From the NCBI RefSeq assembly GCF_016743815.1, contig NZ_CP061035.1:188501-252500 (forward strand): a stretch of DNA of 64,000 nucleotides, given 5' to 3'. A program made the translations under genes and the position numbers. Below are positions 16,570-27,378 of this stretch, piece by piece (position 1 is the stretch's first letter; each line of letters opens with the position of its first letter). Source of the DNA: Sphingomonas aliaeris. Its GTDB lineage: Bacteria; Pseudomonadota; Alphaproteobacteria; Sphingomonadales; Sphingomonadaceae. The notes beneath the pieces were generated by a model, which ran no database searches, had not been told where the DNA came from, and saw only the letters and a program-made list of their open reading frames with translations.

Positions 16570-17358
16570 ATGGCAAAGCTTCCCCCTTTCCCCGGCACGA
16601 CCGGAAAGCGCGATTGGCGCACCGCCTTCGACGCGATCCGCAAGCTGATGGCGAATGGCGACGACACGACGCAGGTGTTCCGCATCATGCGCGCGCTCAA
16701 CGTCGGCAATTCGCCGATGAACTATGCCCGGCTGATCGCGACCGATCAGGGCGGGCGCCTGGCGTACGAGCGCACCGAACTGGCCCATGTCTTCTCGCAG
16801 CCCGGCTATGCGCGGCAATTCGCGCCGGGCACGATCGGGGCGGCGTACAACCACTTCCTGGAATCGACCGGCTATTCCGCGGACGGCCTGGCCGAGGTCA
16901 GCCGGATCAATGCCGAGGAGGACATGCTCCACCCCTATGCCTGGTTCGGGCGGCGCGTGCGCGACACGCATGACATCTGGCATGTGCTGACCGGCTACAA
17001 GGCCGACGAAAGCATGGGCGAGGCGGCGCTGGTGGCATTCTCCTACGCGCAGGTCGGTGGCCTGGGCTGGGCATTCATCGGCGCGGCGGCGGCGCTCAAG
17101 AGCATCCGCGTGACCGGCGGTACGTTGTTCGCGCGCGCCGTGTGGGAGGGATATCGCAACGGCCGCAAGGCGAAGTGGATTTCGGGCGAGGATTACGAGC
17201 GGCTGTTGCACGAGCCTATCGATGTGGCACGTGCCCGCCTGAACATCGCCACGCCGGTCGCCTATCAACATGCGCAGCGCGAACTGGGCGACGAAATGGC
17301 GTCGTATCTCAGCAATCGTCGCGAGGCGAATACGGCGTCCGAAAAGCTCGCCGCGTAA
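16570..17358 (+). CDS. coq4: Ubiquinone biosynthesis protein Coq4
   Basis: Coq4 family protein of 262 aa. Eukaryotic COQ4 is needed for coenzyme Q synthesis, where it organises the biosynthetic complex and has been linked to C1 decarboxylation/hydroxylation of the ring. The conserved metal-binding motif H-D-x-x-H-x11-E is present as THDIWHVLTGYKADESMGEA. The middle region VGGLGWAFIGAAAALKS is the hydrophobic, lipid-contacting part of the family. The ATG is set by AAGGAG 8 bp upstream. The gene stands alone between a membrane protein and recF and has its own promoter with an overlapping palindrome, which suggests repression by an unlinked regulator. Family call is firm; the biochemical role in this organism is inferred. 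Confidence 0.92.
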   Translation: MAKLPPFPGTTGKRDWRTAFDAIRKLMANGDDTTQVFRIMRALNVGNSPMNYARLIATDQGGRLAYERTELAHVFSQPGYARQFAPGTIGAAYNHFLESTGYSADGLAEVSRINAEEDMLHPYAWFGRRVRDTHDIWHVLTGYKADESMGEAALVAFSYAQVGGLGWAFIGAAAALKSIRVTGGTLFARAVWEGYRNGRKAKWISGEDYERLLHEPIDVARARLNIATPVAYQHAQRELGDEMASYLSNRREANTASEKLAA

Positions 17359-17421
17359 TAGTATAGGCCTGACGGGGAAGGCATTTCCCACATCGCCTCC
17401 GCCGGTCTAGTACACCCGGCG

Positions 17422-18486
17422 ATGCTCTCCCGCCTCGTCCTGACCGATTTCCGCAACCATGCGGACACCGTGATCGCACCGGGCACCGGCTTCGTCGTGC
17501 TGACGGGCGAGAATGGCGCGGGCAAGACCAACGTGCTGGAGGCCGTGTCGCTTCTGGCGCCGGGGCGGGGGCTACGCCGCGCGGCACTTGGCGAGATGGC
17601 GCGGCAGGACGGGCCGGGCGGCTTCGGCGTCGCGGCCAGCCTGAACGATGCGACCGAGATCGCGACCGGAGCCGTCCCGACCGCGCCCGAGCGCCGCATC
17701 GTCCGTATTCAGGGCGCGGCGGCGGCGGCGACCGCGCTGGCGGAATGGCTGACGGTCTTGTGGCTGACCCCGGCGATGGACCGGCTGTTCACCGAACCGG
17801 CGAGCGAGCGGCGTCGTTTCCTCGACCGGCTGACCCTGGCCTTCAGTCCGGCGCACGCGGTGCACAGCAACCGGTACGACGCCGCGATGCGCGCGCGAAA
17901 CCGCCTGCTGGGCGACGATTCACCGCCCGATCCGGACTGGCTGAGCGCACTCGAAGCGCAGATGGCCGAACACGGCGCCGCGATCGATACTGCGCGGCGC
18001 GAAACGGTCTCGACACTCGCCGAAGCCTTGGCCGATCAGCCGGAAGGACCGTTCGCGCGCGCCGGACTGTCGCTCGACGGATGGGGCGGGCCGACGATGG
18101 CGGACACGCTCGCGGCCGATCTGGCGCAGGGCCGTCGCCGCGATGCCGCCGCCGGGCGGACGCTGGCCGGGCCGCATCGCAGCGATCTGGCGGTGACGCA
18201 TCTCGCCAAGGCACAGCCGGCGGCCTTGTGTTCGACCGGGGAACAGAAGGCGCTGCTGCTGGGCATCGTCGTCGCACATGCGGATCTCGTCGCGGCGCGC
18301 ACCGGGCACCCGCCGATCCTGCTGCTCGACGAGGTCGCGGCGCATCTCGATCCGGTCCGTCGTGCGGCCCTGTTCGAACGTCTCGCGGGGCGCGGGCAGG
18401 TGTGGATGACCGGAACGGAGCACGCGCTGTTCGACGGTCTGGGCGGCGACGCCTTCCGGATGACGATCGGCACCGCCTTTCGCTGA
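17422..18486 (+). CDS. recF: DNA replication and repair protein RecF
   Basis: RecF, 354 aa, an SMC-like ATPase that helps RecOR load RecA at single-strand gaps. Visible motifs are Walker [21 protein letters not shown] (residues about 30-49), the ABC-type signature [18 protein letters not shown] (about 272-290) and Walker [14 protein letters not shown] (about 295-310), with the D-loop Asp. Length is typical. No dnaA or dnaN is adjacent, but gyrB follows about 1.7 kb downstream with two envelope-protein genes between, so the ancestral dnaA-dnaN-recF-gyrB order is broken up here. Confidence 0.97.
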   Translation: MLSRLVLTDFRNHADTVIAPGTGFVVLTGENGAGKTNVLEAVSLLAPGRGLRRAALGEMARQDGPGGFGVAASLNDATEIATGAVPTAPERRIVRIQGAAAAATALAEWLTVLWLTPAMDRLFTEPASERRRFLDRLTLAFSPAHAVHSNRYDAAMRARNRLLGDDSPPDPDWLSALEAQMAEHGAAIDTARRETVSTLAEALADQPEGPFARAGLSLDGWGGPTMADTLAADLAQGRRRDAAAGRTLAGPHRSDLAVTHLAKAQPAALCSTGEQKALLLGIVVAHADLVAARTGHPPILLLDEVAAHLDPVRRAALFERLAGRGQVWMTGTEHALFDGLGGDAFRMTIGTAFR

Positions 18487-18570
18487 ACGGAAGCTGTCGG
18501 CGCAACTCACCCGCCGTTCAATCGTCCCGGCCCATCCCCGCACGATCGGCGGGGGCCGAGGAGAGATGAT

Positions 18571-19335
18571 ATGAGCAAGTTGAGCATTACCGTATTGGCC
18601 GCGTTCGCGACGATGACCGTTTCCGCACCGGCAGTGGCGCAGGACCGCTGGGATTTCGGCGGCGGGCGGCCGGGCGACCGGGACTATCGGTTGATCGGTG
18701 CCGGCGCCGGGCTGCTGTATCCGGAATTGCGATCGACCAATCGCGGTCGCGCGTTCGTGATGCGCAATTTCGATACGAACCGCGACGGCCGCGTACAGCC
18801 GCGCGAGGCGCAGGCGGCGAACCGTGCGTTCGCATCGTTCGCCGGTCCACGGCGCGACCGGTTCGACTGGCGCACGCGGGACACGGTCGTCGTAGTCGAG
18901 AATCGTGGCCCCGCCGCCGGCCGGTGGGACCGCACCGCGATGCGCGGTTACGGTTTCCGCCAGACGGCGCGCGGCGCGACGTTGCGGCTGCAGGAAGACG
19001 TCCTGTTTCGCACGGACAGCGACGTGCTGCGTCCGGGCGCGGTGGATAAGCTGCGGCCACTGGCGGACTATCTGCGTGCCAATCCCGGCGTGCGCGTGGC
19101 CATCGACGGCTATACCGACTCCCGCGGTACGGACGCGCACAACCAGGATCTGTCGGAACGCCGCGCCGCCAGCGTGCGAAGCGCGTTCGACGCGATGGGC
19201 GTGACACGCGCGCGCTTCTCGGTCGTCGGGCACGGCGAATCCGATCCGGTTGCCAGCAATTCCACGGCGGCAGGCATGCGCCAGAACCGGCGCGTCGAGG
19301 TCACGTTGCTGGGCCAGCGTGCCGACCGCTTCTGA
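18571..19335 (+). CDS. OmpA-family outer membrane protein with an EF-hand-like loop
   Basis: Secreted protein of 254 aa. The signal peptide covers about residues 1-24 (ending VAQD). The N-terminal part has one EF-hand-like loop, DTNRDGRVQPREAQ (near 70-83), with Asp/Asn/Asp/Glu at calcium-coordinating positions. The C-terminal OmpA domain (about 140-250) contains LFRTDSDVLRPGA, IDGYTDSRGTDAHNQ and RQNRRVEV, the peptidoglycan-binding set. The ATG is preceded by GAGGAGAG. It is followed by a long hairpin that probably ends transcription. Likely function is outer-membrane to wall anchoring; calcium binding by the single loop is speculative. Confidence 0.88.
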   Translation: MSKLSITVLAAFATMTVSAPAVAQDRWDFGGGRPGDRDYRLIGAGAGLLYPELRSTNRGRAFVMRNFDTNRDGRVQPREAQAANRAFASFAGPRRDRFDWRTRDTVVVVENRGPAAGRWDRTAMRGYGFRQTARGATLRLQEDVLFRTDSDVLRPGAVDKLRPLADYLRANPGVRVAIDGYTDSRGTDAHNQDLSERRAASVRSAFDAMGVTRARFSVVGHGESDPVASNSTAAGMRQNRRVEVTLLGQRADRF

Positions 19336-19350
19336 TCGTATCGGAGCACC

Positions 19351-19382
19351 CGGGGGCGATTAACCTCGGTTAGTCGCCCCCG
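19351..19382 (+). terminator. Long GC-rich hairpin after the OmpA gene
   Basis: CGGGGGCGA (19351-19359) pairs with TCGCCCCCG (19374-19382), and the inner TAACC/GGTTA extends the stem to about 14-15 bp with one T-G pair. There is no U-run after it. It lies 15 bp after the OmpA stop and directly before an EcfG promoter, so it probably insulates the next gene. Confidence 0.5.
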
Positions 19383-19386
19383 TAAC

Positions 19387-19412
19387 GGAACTGCAAAGCA
19401 AGGCGGCTCGTT
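19387..19412 (+). promoter_or_regulatory. Sigma-EcfG (general stress response) promoter
   Basis: GGAAC (19387-19391), a 17-nt spacer, and CGTT (19409-19412) exactly match the alphaproteobacterial EcfG consensus GGAAC-N16-17-CGTT. The expected transcript would start about 25 nt before the ATG at 19444, leaving room for the Shine-Dalgarno AAAGGA. This predicts stress induction of the downstream DUF4398-like gene. Confidence 0.7.
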
Positions 19413-19443
19413 GGGCCGCCGATCAATCTTAAAGGACTTCGAT

Positions 19444-20115
19444 ATGCATCGCTACAAATTGATGCTGAATGCCACGCTCGCTTCGGCGTTGATGCTGGGC
19501 GCGGCGACCCCGGGCATGGCGCGTGGCAAGATGGACCGTGCGCGCGAAGCGGTCGCGGCGGCTCGCGCCAAGGTCGAGGCCGCTGCCAAGATCGGCGCGA
19601 CGGGCGAGGTTCCGCGGCTTCAGGCCGAAGCCGCCGCTGCGCTCCGCACCGCCGAGGAGGATGTCGCCAGCAGCCGCAAGGACGAAGCGATCGCCGAAGC
19701 CAATCGTGCGTCGCAGCTCGCCGACACGGCGATCGGGATCGCCGAGCGCAATCGTAATACCGCGGCGAACGTGAACGCCGCCGTGGCGGTGGACGCGCAG
19801 CAACAGGCGGCTGCCGCAAACGCGCAGGCGCAGGCCGCGACCGCGCAGGCCGATGACGCGAATGCACGCGCTGCCGCAGCGGAACAGGCTGCACGCGCGG
19901 CAAAGGCCGAAGCCGCCGCTGCGCGCGCCGCACCCGTCGCCGCACCGACCACGGTGGTGACGACGGAAACGACGAAGACCGCCGCCGTCCCGGCGACGCG
20001 CACCGTGGTGAAGGCCAAGCCGCGCGTGGTGAAGAAGACGGTTCGCCGTACGACGCCGGTACCGGCGGCGACGACAGAAAAGACGACCACGACGGTGACG
20101 ACCACGCCGAACTGA
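19444..20115 (+). CDS. Secreted DUF4398-like alpha-helical protein
   Basis: Exported protein of 223 aa, very rich in Ala. A signal peptide (about 1-26, ending PGMA) precedes a helical domain (about 30-110) with heptad-like Ala/Glu/Arg patterns (REAVAAARAKVEAAAKIGAT) similar to DUF4398 proteins, which are periplasmic or outer-membrane-associated coiled coils. A Gln/Ala-rich coiled coil follows (about 115-165), then a basic Thr/Val/Lys-rich tail (about 175-223). ATG 19444 is chosen over an in-frame GTG/ATG upstream because of AAAGGA 6-7 bp before it and the fit to the EcfG promoter. Function unknown; the stress promoter suggests envelope protection. The gene ends at a hairpin terminator. Confidence 0.78.
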   Translation: MHRYKLMLNATLASALMLGAATPGMARGKMDRAREAVAAARAKVEAAAKIGATGEVPRLQAEAAAALRTAEEDVASSRKDEAIAEANRASQLADTAIGIAERNRNTAANVNAAVAVDAQQQAAAANAQAQAATAQADDANARAAAAEQAARAAKAEAAAARAAPVAAPTTVVTTETTKTAAVPATRTVVKAKPRVVKKTVRRTTPVPAATTEKTTTTVTTTPN

Positions 20116-22719
<2,604 letters not shown>

Positions 22720-22733
22720 TCCGCCCGCCGCAT

Positions 22734-22760
22734 GCCGTTCCACGCGCATGGTGGAACGGC
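22734..22760 (+). terminator. 10-bp perfect hairpin after gyrB
   Basis: GCCGTTCCAC (22734-22743) and GTGGAACGGC (22751-22760) form a perfect 10-bp stem with a 7-nt loop, 15 bp after the gyrB stop. There is no U-run. The right arm contains the GGAAC of an EcfG promoter, so the same bases may serve termination and initiation. Confidence 0.45.
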
Positions 22761-22778
22761 GCGTGACCGTAAGGCGTT
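22753..22778 (+). promoter_or_regulatory. Sigma-EcfG (general stress response) promoter
   Basis: GGAAC (22753-22757), a 17-nt spacer and CGTT (22775-22778) match the EcfG consensus exactly. The MFS exporter starts at 22840, giving a leader of about 55 nt with Shine-Dalgarno TGGAGGA at 22828-22834. The -35 element lies in the right arm of the post-gyrB hairpin. Confidence 0.65.
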
Positions 22779-22839
22779 GAGCGACCGCTTTTAAATCAGG
22801 ATCATGGTGTCGCCGGTATAGCGAGCCTGGAGGATCGCC

Positions 22840-24066
22840 ATGATCGTCACGACCGTCCGCCCCGCGATGCAGCTGCGCGAATTCGTCGCGTTCGTCGCCG
22901 CATTGATGGCGGTCAACGCGCTGGGCGTCGACCTGATGCTGCCCGCGCTGGCCGATATCGGCACGCAACTGGGCATCGCGACCGCGAACCACCGCCAATG
23001 GATCATCACTGCCTATATGCTCGGCTTCGGCACCGGACAGCTGGTCTACGGACCGCTTGCCGACCGGTTCGGGCGCAAGCCGATTCTGATCGTCACGCTG
23101 GCGGGCTTCGTCGCGGCGAGCATCTTCGCCGCCGGGTCGCAGACCTTCGCCGCGCTGCTCGGCGCGCGCGTGTTGCAGGGATTGATGTCGGCCTCGACGC
23201 GCGTGCTCGCCGTGGCGATCGTGCGCGACCGTTTTTCCGGACGACAGATGGCGCGGACCCTGTCGGTCGCGCAGATGATCTTCTTCCTGGTGCCGATCAT
23301 GGCGCCGAGTCTGGGACAGGTGTTGCTGCACTTCGGCCCGTGGCGGTTCATCTTCTACGCGCTCGCCGCCTTTGCCGCGTTTGTGCTGAGCTGGTCGCTG
23401 TTCCGCTTAAGTGAATCGCTGCCGATCGAGCGGCGCACGCCATTGTCGCTGGCATCGATCCGCGACTCCTATACGCAGACGCTGACCAACCGGTTTTCGG
23501 CGGGCTATGCGGTCGCGGCGTCGATGACGTTCGGCGCGATCATTGCGTTCGTCGCATCGGCGCAACAGATCTTCGTCGACGAATTCCATGCTGGCGAACG
23601 GTTCACCGTCCTGTTCGCGGTCTGCGCCTTTTCGATGGGGTGCGCGTCGTTCGCCAACAGCCGGCTGGTCGAGCGGCTCGGCACGCGGCTGATCTCGCAA
23701 AGCGCGGTCATTGCGCTGATCGCCCTGTCGGTGCTGCATATCGTCGTGATCGCTTCCGGCCGCGAAGCCTTGTGGACCTATATGCTGTTCCAGGCGCTCA
23801 GCATGACCTGTATCGGGCTATGCGGATCGAATTTCGGCGCGATGGCGATGGAACCGGTTGGTCACATCGCCGGGACCGCATCGTCGATCCAGGGGTTCAT
23901 CACCAGCGTCGGTGCGGTGATCGTCGGGTCGCTGATCGGCCAATCCTATGACGGGACGACTTATCCGCTGGCGATCGGATACCTCGCGATCGGTCTGGCG
24001 GTTCTCGCGATCGTCTACTGGATCGAGGGCGGCAAGCTGTTCCACGCGCATCATCGCGCGGCGTAA
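22840..24066 (+). CDS. Bcr/CflA-type MFS multidrug exporter
   Basis: Drug:proton antiporter of the major facilitator superfamily, DHA1 Bcr/CflA subfamily, 408 aa with 12 predicted membrane segments. The N-terminal LMLPALADIGTQLGI and the A-motif loop GPLADRFGRKPILI are typical; ARVLQGLMSASTRVLAVAIV matches the family's motif C region. The start at 22840 is supported by TGGAGGA; a second Met at residue 10 is possible. It is convergent with a small secreted-protein gene, with 7 bp between stops. An exact EcfG promoter upstream predicts induction in the general stress response, unusual enough to note separately. Substrate unknown. Confidence 0.9.
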   Translation: MIVTTVRPAMQLREFVAFVAALMAVNALGVDLMLPALADIGTQLGIATANHRQWIITAYMLGFGTGQLVYGPLADRFGRKPILIVTLAGFVAASIFAAGSQTFAALLGARVLQGLMSASTRVLAVAIVRDRFSGRQMARTLSVAQMIFFLVPIMAPSLGQVLLHFGPWRFIFYALAAFAAFVLSWSLFRLSESLPIERRTPLSLASIRDSYTQTLTNRFSAGYAVAASMTFGAIIAFVASAQQIFVDEFHAGERFTVLFAVCAFSMGCASFANSRLVERLGTRLISQSAVIALIALSVLHIVVIASGREALWTYMLFQALSMTCIGLCGSNFGAMAMEPVGHIAGTASSIQGFITSVGAVIVGSLIGQSYDGTTYPLAIGYLAIGLAVLAIVYWIEGGKLFHAHHRAA

Positions 24067-24073
24067 CGCGGTC

Positions 24074-24451
24074 CTAGCGGCGATAGCCGAACCGGCTGCT
24101 TTCGAACATGATCGTCGCCCCGCCCCGGTCGCCGAGCGGGATGTCGGCGCGCCCGAACAGGGCGCGCGTACCGTTCGTCCCGACCATTACGCCGACCTCG
24201 CCGTGGATCTGCGCACGCTCCCGCTCGGTCCCGCTCATCTCGCCGCGCGCGATCGCTGCGCTGTCCGGCGTGGTGCGATTGAGGATCAAATCGCGCTGTT
24301 CATCCGACAAACGGATCGTGTCGGCAGGGGCGGCATTGGGAGCGGGAGCCTCCGGTGCAGTCTGAGCCATCGCACCGGTCTGCAGCGCCACCACCGCGAC
24401 CGCGCAGCAAAGGGCCGATCGGAAGGCGCGAGCTGGCGAATACCTTGTCAT
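24074..24451 (-). CDS. Small secreted protein, unknown function
   Basis: Protein of 125 aa with a signal peptide (about 1-31, ending GAMAQ), a short Ala/Pro spacer, then a segment IRLSDEQRDLILNRTTPDSA and a C-terminal region (IHGEVGVMVGTNGTRALFGR) that looks like two or three beta strands. I do not recognise the family. It is probably periplasmic and lies alone on the minus strand between the MFS gene and a plus-strand metallophosphoesterase gene. Confidence 0.6.
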   Translation of the reverse strand: MTRYSPARAFRSALCCAVAVVALQTGAMAQTAPEAPAPNAAPADTIRLSDEQRDLILNRTTPDSAAIARGEMSGTERERAQIHGEVGVMVGTNGTRALFGRADIPLGDRGGATIMFESSRFGYRR

Positions 24452-24614
24452 AGCGCATCATAGACCGGAACGCGCCGACCGCCAACCGAACGAAGACGCA
24501 ACCTCGACCGCGCGTGCGTGTTTCGACACGATGATGGCCAGCGCGATCCTTTGCGCATAGCCATGACTGACCCCACGCGATCGGAGACCGACGATCTTCC
24601 ACCTGATTTTCGCC

Positions 24615-25712
24615 GTGCCCAGCCTGCTCGTGATCGCGCGGTGGCTGTGGCCGCTGTCCATGCCGCTATGGGGCAAGGGCGTCATCGCGCTGCTGCTGCT
24701 GTTCGCGTCGCAATACCATTATTGGAGCCGCCTTTCGTCGGGTTCGGTCTTCGCGCCCGAATTCCCGCGCGCGGTCGTGATCCTGTTCAACTGGGCGTTC
24801 GGGGTGATCATCTTCCTCGCGGTGCTCCAGATCCTGCTCGACCTGGGAACGCTGATCGGGGTCGCGATCCGGCATGGAGCGATCGGCGTGCCGGATGGGG
24901 TTCGCTACGCCATCGGCGGCGTCGCGGCGATCCTGTCCGCAATAGCCGTCGCCAACGCATTGCGGGTTCCGCCGATCAAGGATGTCGATGTCGCTATTGC
25001 GGGGCTTCCGGCGCAGTTCGACGGCTATCGTGTGCTGCAACTCACCGACTTGCATATCAGCCGGCTGTTCACCGCACGCTGGGCGACGGCGGTGGTCGAT
25101 CGCGCCAATGCGTCCGGCGCCGACCTGATCGTCGTCACGGGCGACTTTATCGACGGTCCGGTCGAGATGCGCCGCGCGGACATCGCACCACTGGCGAAAT
25201 TGCGCGCGCCCGATGGCGTCTATGCGATCCCGGGAAACCACGAATATTTCTTCGATTATGCCGAATGGATGCGGCATCTGAAGGATCTCGGATTCCGGAT
25301 GTTGCCCAATATGCATGCGGTGGTGATCCGTGACGGAGCGCGCATCGTCCTGGCCGGAGTGACGGATCTGTCCGCCTCGGCGCACGGACAGGCCGGCCCC
25401 GATCTCGCCGCGGCGTTGGCGCGCGCACCCGACGATGCCCCGGTGATCCTGCTGGATCACCAGCCGCGAAACGCGCGCGACGCGGCAAAGCGCGGCGTCG
25501 CGCTCCAGCTTTCCGGCCACACGCATGGCGGGATGATCGTCGGGCTCGATCGGCTGGTGGCGAACGGGAATGGGGGGTTCGTATCGGGGCGGTACGATGT
25601 CGGGGGGATGACGCTGTATGTCAGCAACGGCACCGCCTTGTGGCCGGGCTTCGCGCTGCGGCTCGGCCGGCCGTCCGAACTGACACGGATCACCCTGCGC
25701 GCGGCACGCTGA
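24615..25712 (+). CDS. Membrane-anchored calcineurin-like metallophosphoesterase (YkuE-type)
   Basis: Metallophosphoesterase of at least 365 aa with four or five N-terminal membrane segments and a C-terminal catalytic domain (about 120-360). The metal motifs are TDLHISRLF, VVTGDFIDG, IPGNHEYF, LLDHQPR and QLSGHTHGGM, complete for the calcineurin fold. YkuE-like enzymes hydrolyse phosphate esters such as UDP-diacylglucosamine-type lipids at the membrane; the substrate here is unknown. The start is a problem: the GTG at 24615 cuts the first helix, and the frame is open with matching residues (IFHLIFAV) upstream to a stop at 24564, without ATG, GTG or TTG. A GGAGA at 24583-24587 sits 6 nt before an in-frame ATC at 24594. 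The listed start is therefore a minimum. Confidence 0.85.
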   Translation: MPSLLVIARWLWPLSMPLWGKGVIALLLLFASQYHYWSRLSSGSVFAPEFPRAVVILFNWAFGVIIFLAVLQILLDLGTLIGVAIRHGAIGVPDGVRYAIGGVAAILSAIAVANALRVPPIKDVDVAIAGLPAQFDGYRVLQLTDLHISRLFTARWATAVVDRANASGADLIVVTGDFIDGPVEMRRADIAPLAKLRAPDGVYAIPGNHEYFFDYAEWMRHLKDLGFRMLPNMHAVVIRDGARIVLAGVTDLSASAHGQAGPDLAAALARAPDDAPVILLDHQPRNARDAAKRGVALQLSGHTHGGMIVGLDRLVANGNGGFVSGRYDVGGMTLYVSNGTALWPGFALRLGRPSELTRITLRAAR

Positions 25713-25801
25713 TCGCCAGCACGGACTTGGGTCGTTTCCGCTCCGGATGAACGTTCGAGCAATCAAGGCGTTGGCATATCTGGAAAATCCAGGAGCCGCC
25801 A

Positions 25802-26272
25802 ATGTCAGACCTGCCCGTTTTGCTCTTATTGGGCGCCGTCTGCGGGTTGATCGCCTCCGCCGTCATGGAACTGTACCAGACCGTCGCTTCGAAGCCGTTC
25901 GGCCAGAACGGCGGTGGGGAATCGTCGACCAGCAAGGCAGCGGATGACCTCGACCGGACACTGACGGGCCATAAAGTGCCGAAAGGCGGCCGCGCGTCTG
26001 CGGGCCGGCTGGTGCATTACGGCACCGGGCTGGTTCTGGGCATGATCTACGTCGTGGCGGCAGCGTGGAAACCGGACGTCACGATCCTGTTCGGCGTCGC
26101 GTTCGGCATCGTCACCGCGATCGTCTTCGACTACATCGCCGTGCCGGCGTTCGGCTGGGGCGCACCCGCATGGAAGACGTCGCTTTCGACCCATCTTTAC
26201 GGCCTGACCGCGCATATCGTTTTCGGCGCGAGCATCGAAGCCGCACGGCGGATCGGATTTCTTCTGTTCTAG
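25802..26272 (+). CDS. Small polytopic membrane protein (DUF1440/YagU-like)
   Basis: Inner-membrane protein of 156 aa with four hydrophobic segments (near 5-25, 70-88, 92-112 and 130-150). A cytoplasmic loop of about 45 residues is rich in Ser/Thr/Lys (SSTSKAADDLDRTLTGHKVP). The pattern and length resemble YagU/DUF1440 proteins, linked to acid-stress traits in enterics; the match is by eye and moderate. The ATG is preceded by CCAGGAG. It stands alone and is convergent with the minus-strand kinase cluster. Confidence 0.65.
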   Translation: MSDLPVLLLLGAVCGLIASAVMELYQTVASKPFGQNGGGESSTSKAADDLDRTLTGHKVPKGGRASAGRLVHYGTGLVLGMIYVVAAAWKPDVTILFGVAFGIVTAIVFDYIAVPAFGWGAPAWKTSLSTHLYGLTAHIVFGASIEAARRIGFLLF

Positions 26273-26349
26273 GGTATGATGACGTCGGCGTTTCCCGCTC
26301 GTGCTGAACCCGAGCGCCCGTACCGTACTACCCGGCCCGTGCGACCGGG

Positions 26350-27378
26350 CTAGACCGCGGCGCGCAACACTGCGCGGACGCCAGTGCGATCCGTGTCATA
26401 TTCGACGATCGAGTGCAGGCTCTGCGCCATCGCCCGGATGAGCTTGGTACCGATGCCAGTCCCGCGCGGCTTCGCGCCGACGTCCATCCCGATCCCGTCA
26501 TCCTCGACCGCCAGCAGGAAGCGGCCGTCGCCTTCGCTGGTCAGCGCGACGCGAACCTCCCCCGCGCGCGCGGGATAGGCATATTTGCAGGCGTTGCTGA
26601 CCAGTTCGGTGACGATGACGCCCAAAGATACCGCGCGATCCGTCGTCAGCCGGATCGGTTCGACATCCAGCGACAGCGTGCGCGGTGCCTCGGGCGTGGA
26701 CCAGGTCTCGCTCAACTCACCGACCAGAGCAGCGAGATATTCCTGCATGTCGACGCTCTCGACATCGTTCGACGTATACAGGCGCCGATGGACCTGCGCG
26801 ATCGCGGCGATACGACGCTGCGTATCCGCCAGCGCATCGCGGGCCGCGCCGTCACCCAATACGCCGGCCTGCATGCCGACCATCGCGGACACCATCTGCA
26901 GCGAATTTGCGACGCGGTGATTGACCTCGGACAGCAACGCTTCCAGCCGGGCGTTGGTCGCGCGCAGTTCGTCTTCCGCTGCCGCCTTTGCCTGTTCGAG
27001 CGAGGATCGTGCCAGCACCTGCGCGAACGCGCTGGCCAGCAGATCGAAGAAATCGTCGCCGACGGTCTTGATGACGTAATCCGACGCGCCGGCCTTCAGC
27101 GCGGCGACGGCGATGCTGCCTTCTTCCGACCCGGTGACATAGACGACCGGAGGCCGCGTCGGCAGCGTATCCAGCTGCTTCAGCGTCTCCAGCCCGTTCA
27201 TCCCCGGCATATAATGGTCGACCGCGATCACGTCGAACGACCGTGCGCGCGCGAGTTCGACCCCTTCCTCGCCATCTGCCGCGACCGTCACCGTATAGCC
27301 GCGACGGCCCAGCGCCTTCGCCGCCAACCGGCGCAGGCCTTCGTCATCGTCGATATACAAGGCGGTCGGGTTGCTCAC
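26350..27378 (-). CDS. Receiver-HRXXN histidine kinase (REC + HisKA_2/HATPase)
   Basis: Protein of 342 aa with an N-terminal receiver (about 1-120, D54 in IAVDHYMPGM, acidic residues at D10-D12) and a C-terminal HRXXN-type kinase. The phosphoacceptor box is EVNHRVANSLQMVSAMVGMQ with His154 and the H-R-V-A-N pattern; the ATPase part has ELVSNACKYAYP and DGIGMD. The T of the receiver signature is followed by YVIK rather than KP. A receiver placed before the kinase lets upstream phosphorylation control kinase activity. The GTG at 27378 overlaps the stop of the regulator gene (GTGA), so it is the last gene of a coupled three-gene run. The output is probably the general stress response. Confidence 0.9.
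   Translation of the reverse strand: MSNPTALYIDDDEGLRRLAAKALGRRGYTVTVAADGEEGVELARARSFDVIAVDHYMPGMNGLETLKQLDTLPTRPPVVYVTGSEEGSIAVAALKAGASDYVIKTVGDDFFDLLASAFAQVLARSSLEQAKAAAEDELRATNARLEALLSEVNHRVANSLQMVSAMVGMQAGVLGDGAARDALADTQRRIAAIAQVHRRLYTSNDVESVDMQEYLAALVGELSETWSTPEAPRTLSLDVEPIRLTTDRAVSLGVIVTELVSNACKYAYPARAGEVRVALTSEGDGRFLLAVEDDGIGMDVGAKPRGTGIGTKLIRAMAQSLHSIVEYDTDRTGVRAVLRAAV

Noticed and set aside
18487..18530. GGAAG and CGTT before the OmpA gene as an EcfG promoter
   Set aside because: The -35 differs from GGAAC and the spacing is 21 bp, outside the 16-17 bp allowed.
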